From: Novosphingobium piscinae
GTDB taxonomy: Bacteria; Pseudomonadota; Alphaproteobacteria; Sphingomonadales; Sphingomonadaceae
DNA: 64,000 nucleotides
Direction: 5' to 3'
Assembly (NCBI RefSeq): GCF_014230355.1
Contig: NZ_JACLAX010000002.1
Span: forward strand, 186,001 to 250,000
In this document: piece by piece, positions 62,519 to 64,000 of the stretch
Position numbering within the stretch: position 1 is the stretch's first letter
Layout of the letters: every line of letters begins with the position of its first letter
Notes under the pieces: model-generated
What the model saw: only the letters and a program-made list of their open reading frames with translations
Databases searched by the model: none
What the model was told of the DNA's origin: nothing
Translations under genes and position numbers: made by a program

Positions 62519-62761
62519 GTGGAAACGATCTGGGACTGGATTACCGTGTTTTGCTTCGCGGGTCTGGTCACGCTGATGTTGCAGCGCTCGTCCGAACCCG
62601 TGCCGCGTGACCAGCTCTGGCACTACGCGCCGCCCGCCGTCGCGCTGGCCGTGGCCAACTATGTCGGCAACGAAGGCAACGACATCGCCGCCGGCGTGAT
62701 CCTCGTCGCCGCGGTGGTCTACATTTTCAAGGTGCTGAAGGTTAAGCTGCCGCGGTTCTGA
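62519..62761 (+). CDS. XrtV sorting system accessory-like small membrane protein
   Basis: An 80-aa protein with two predicted helices (about 6-22, WITVFCFAGLVTLML, and 58-73, AAGVILVAAVVYIFKV). The N-terminus METIWDWITVFCFAGLVTLM and the middle segment DQLWHYAPPAVALAVANYVGNEG match, in my memory, the family named XrtV sorting system accessory protein in sphingomonads. GTG start at 62519 behind a GGAGGAG site. It precedes a polysaccharide flippase, as expected for an exosortase-linked capsule or protein-sorting locus. The exosortase itself is not in the window. Confidence 0.65.
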   Translation: METIWDWITVFCFAGLVTLMLQRSSEPVPRDQLWHYAPPAVALAVANYVGNEGNDIAAGVILVAAVVYIFKVLKVKLPRF

Positions 62762-62896
62762 GGGGGCTGGCGAACTGCAGGGACAGGCCAAGGCACGGTC
62801 GCGGCCGAGGACCCGGGTTTCCTGCTGCTTCAGCGTGGCTACCCGGCGTGCTGGTTTGTCACCGGTGGTGATGCGATCTGACCGGCCTGTATCGTC

Positions 62897-64000
62897 ATGC
62901 CAAAGCGCTTGCGATGGTCAGATGTCTTATATAGCCCCACACCGCGTGCCAGGCTCGGCCGCGAGCGACGGATCCGGCGATTGCGACTGTTGAAACTCTT
63001 GCCGAATAGCTTTGCGACCAAACTGCTCGGCTCGCAGACGTTGATGATCAGGCTGGGTTGGACCACGATCGGGTACATTCTGGTCCAGTTGATCCGTTTC
63101 GCCCAGAATCTCATCCTGACCCGCCTCATTGCGCCCGAGTTGTTCGGCATAATGGTCATCCTCACCTCGTTACGGGTGGGAGTGGAACTGTTCACCGACG
63201 TCGGGATCGGACAAAACGTGATCGCCAGCCCGCGCGGGACCGAGCCACGCTTCTACAATACGGCATGGACCCTGCAGATGATGCGGGGCCTCATTCTGGC
63301 CGGGCTGTTCCTGCCGTTGCTGCCGCTGCTCCGCCACTATTACGACGACCCTATGGTCAGTGCGGCCCTTCCTGCCCTCTGTCTGCTGTTCTTGCTCAGC
63401 GGGGTCCATGGGATGGGCCCCACGCTGGCCACCAAGGCGATGCAGTCCCGAAAAATCGCAGTGTACAATGTTGTGTGCACGGCGTTTGGATCGATGATCG
63501 CGCTTGTGCTGGCCTGGCTGTATCCTACGGTTTGGGGATTGGTCGCGGGTAATATTCTGTCGACGGTAGCTTCGAGCATCCTGTCATACGTGATGTTTTC
63601 GAAGCTTGTTTATCGGATCCGGCTTGATCGCGAAGTGGTCCGTTCGATATTTTCGTTCGGAAAGTGGATTTTTTTGTCATCTATTGTATTTTTTCTATCA
63701 ACGAATTTTGACAGACTGGTACTTAGCAAATATGTGGCTCTGGGCTTGCTGGGTATTTATGGCGTAGCCCGCTCATTGGGTGACATTGTCGGCCAATTCT
63801 CGCTGCAACTCGGCAACCATCTCATTTTTCCCAGCATATCTTCGGCGGGGGTCGTCGGGCATGAACTGCAAAGCCGGATCAGCTGGTTGCGGCTGACGTT
63901 CCTTCTGACGATGGCCCTGGCTCTGGCCCTGCTGATCGGCTTGTCCGACGTGATCATTCGCATTCTTTACGATGACCGTTACCTTGCGGCGGGTCCGGTG
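62897..64000 (+). CDS. oligosaccharide flippase / polysaccharide biosynthesis protein (Wzx-like), partial
   Basis: The frame is open from the ATG at 62897 to the right edge: 368 residues with no stop. It starts MPKRLRWSDVLYSPTP, then has a basic stretch (ERRIRRLRLLKLLPN), then the MOP-family N-terminus LGWTTIGYILVQLIRFAQNL, with LTRLIAPELFGIMVI typical of the lipid-linked oligosaccharide flippase family. Repeated hydrophobic segments cover about 62-80, 88-105, 130-150, 160-180, 190-215 and 260-285. Such proteins move lipid-linked sugar units across the inner membrane. G+C falls at about 63600-63760 (runs of TTTTTT), suggesting foreign origin. Confidence 0.85.
   Translation, partial: MPKRLRWSDVLYSPTPRARLGRERRIRRLRLLKLLPNSFATKLLGSQTLMIRLGWTTIGYILVQLIRFAQNLILTRLIAPELFGIMVILTSLRVGVELFTDVGIGQNVIASPRGTEPRFYNTAWTLQMMRGLILAGLFLPLLPLLRHYYDDPMVSAALPALCLLFLLSGVHGMGPTLATKAMQSRKIAVYNVVCTAFGSMIALVLAWLYPTVWGLVAGNILSTVASSILSYVMFSKLVYRIRLDREVVRSIFSFGKWIFLSSIVFFLSTNFDRLVLSKYVALGLLGIYGVARSLGDIVGQFSLQLGNHLIFPSISSAGVVGHELQSRISWLRLTFLLTMALALALLIGLSDVIIRILYDDRYLAAGPV

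Noticed and set aside
62839..63195. 118-codon frame on the minus strand at the flippase start
   Set aside because: It is antisense to the flippase frame that stays open to the right edge with clear family character.

Overview
The window is high-GC chromosomal DNA from an alphaproteobacterium, most likely a sphingomonad close to Novosphingobium/Sphingobium or the Erythrobacteraceae. Four things point there: a circularly permuted, two-piece tmRNA gene of the alphaproteobacterial type; an 80-residue protein resembling the XrtV-sorting accessory proteins of sphingomonads; a large TonB-dependent receptor; and a carboxyspermidine-type polyamine cluster, which fits spermidine-making genera better than homospermidine-making Sphingomonas sensu stricto. 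It is mostly ordinary core chromosome. No prophage, insertion sequence or CRISPR array was found.

Layout. 1-2.5 kb: a PilZ-domain fragment, a short-chain dehydrogenase and purF, all on the minus strand. 3-8.6 kb: lipoprotein-release ABC genes (lolC-like, lolD) and dnaE. 9-13.3 kb: a radical SAM protein, a YbjN-domain protein, a lytic transglycosylase and a degenerate uracil-DNA-glycosylase-like protein. 13.4-17.3 kb: ETF-ubiquinone oxidoreductase, then a 4x tandem 62-bp repeat, a DUF559 nuclease-like gene, ispE and an N-formylglutamate-amidohydrolase-like gene. 17.9-22.4 kb: ilvD, nnr and an Fe-S RNA methyltransferase. 22.4-23.3 kb: two MAPEG membrane proteins. 23.5-28.2 kb: polyamine synthesis (carboxynorspermidine synthase, a frameshifted DUF486 gene, carboxynorspermidine decarboxylase, ornithine decarboxylase with a structured speF-like leader). 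28.4-33.8 kb: a ScfR/RamB-like regulator divergent from isocitrate lyase, a 52-aa gene, a secreted hexad-repeat protein and an ECF sigma/anti-sigma-like pair. 33.8-46.8 kb: a full glycogen operon (glgP-glgB-glgC-glgA-glgX), a divergent GH13 alpha-glucosidase, a CoA ester lyase and a LacI regulator. 46.8-53.4 kb: nudix-TPM-TPM-lemA, mscL, tmRNA, a Coq8/ABC1-type kinase with a DCC protein, and DUF3429. 53.5-56.5 kb: two glycosyltransferases and tRNA-Phe. 56.7-64 kb: infA-maf-minimal RNase E/G-yacG, a TonB-dependent receptor, a metallophosphatase, the XrtV-type accessory gene and the start of a polysaccharide flippase cut by the right edge.

Together the genes cover central carbon storage (ADP-glucose-dependent glycogen synthesis plus phosphorolysis and debranching), the glyoxylate shunt under a local short-chain-acyl-sensing regulator, spermidine synthesis from ornithine and aspartate semialdehyde, isoprenoid and branched-chain amino-acid steps, envelope maintenance, and the edges of a surface-polysaccharide locus.

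The least explained signals are: (i) a DUF559 nuclease-like gene bracketed by inverted copies of a 62-bp palindromic repeat, one of which encodes its C-terminus and supplies the ribosome binding site of ispE; (ii) the hexad-repeat secreted protein beside an ECF sigma factor; (iii) the structured leader of ornithine decarboxylase; (iv) a three-half-site operator between the acyl-responsive regulator and aceA; (v) several families of dispersed palindromic repeats in the intergenic gaps. All family assignments are from motif reading only; no database search was run.
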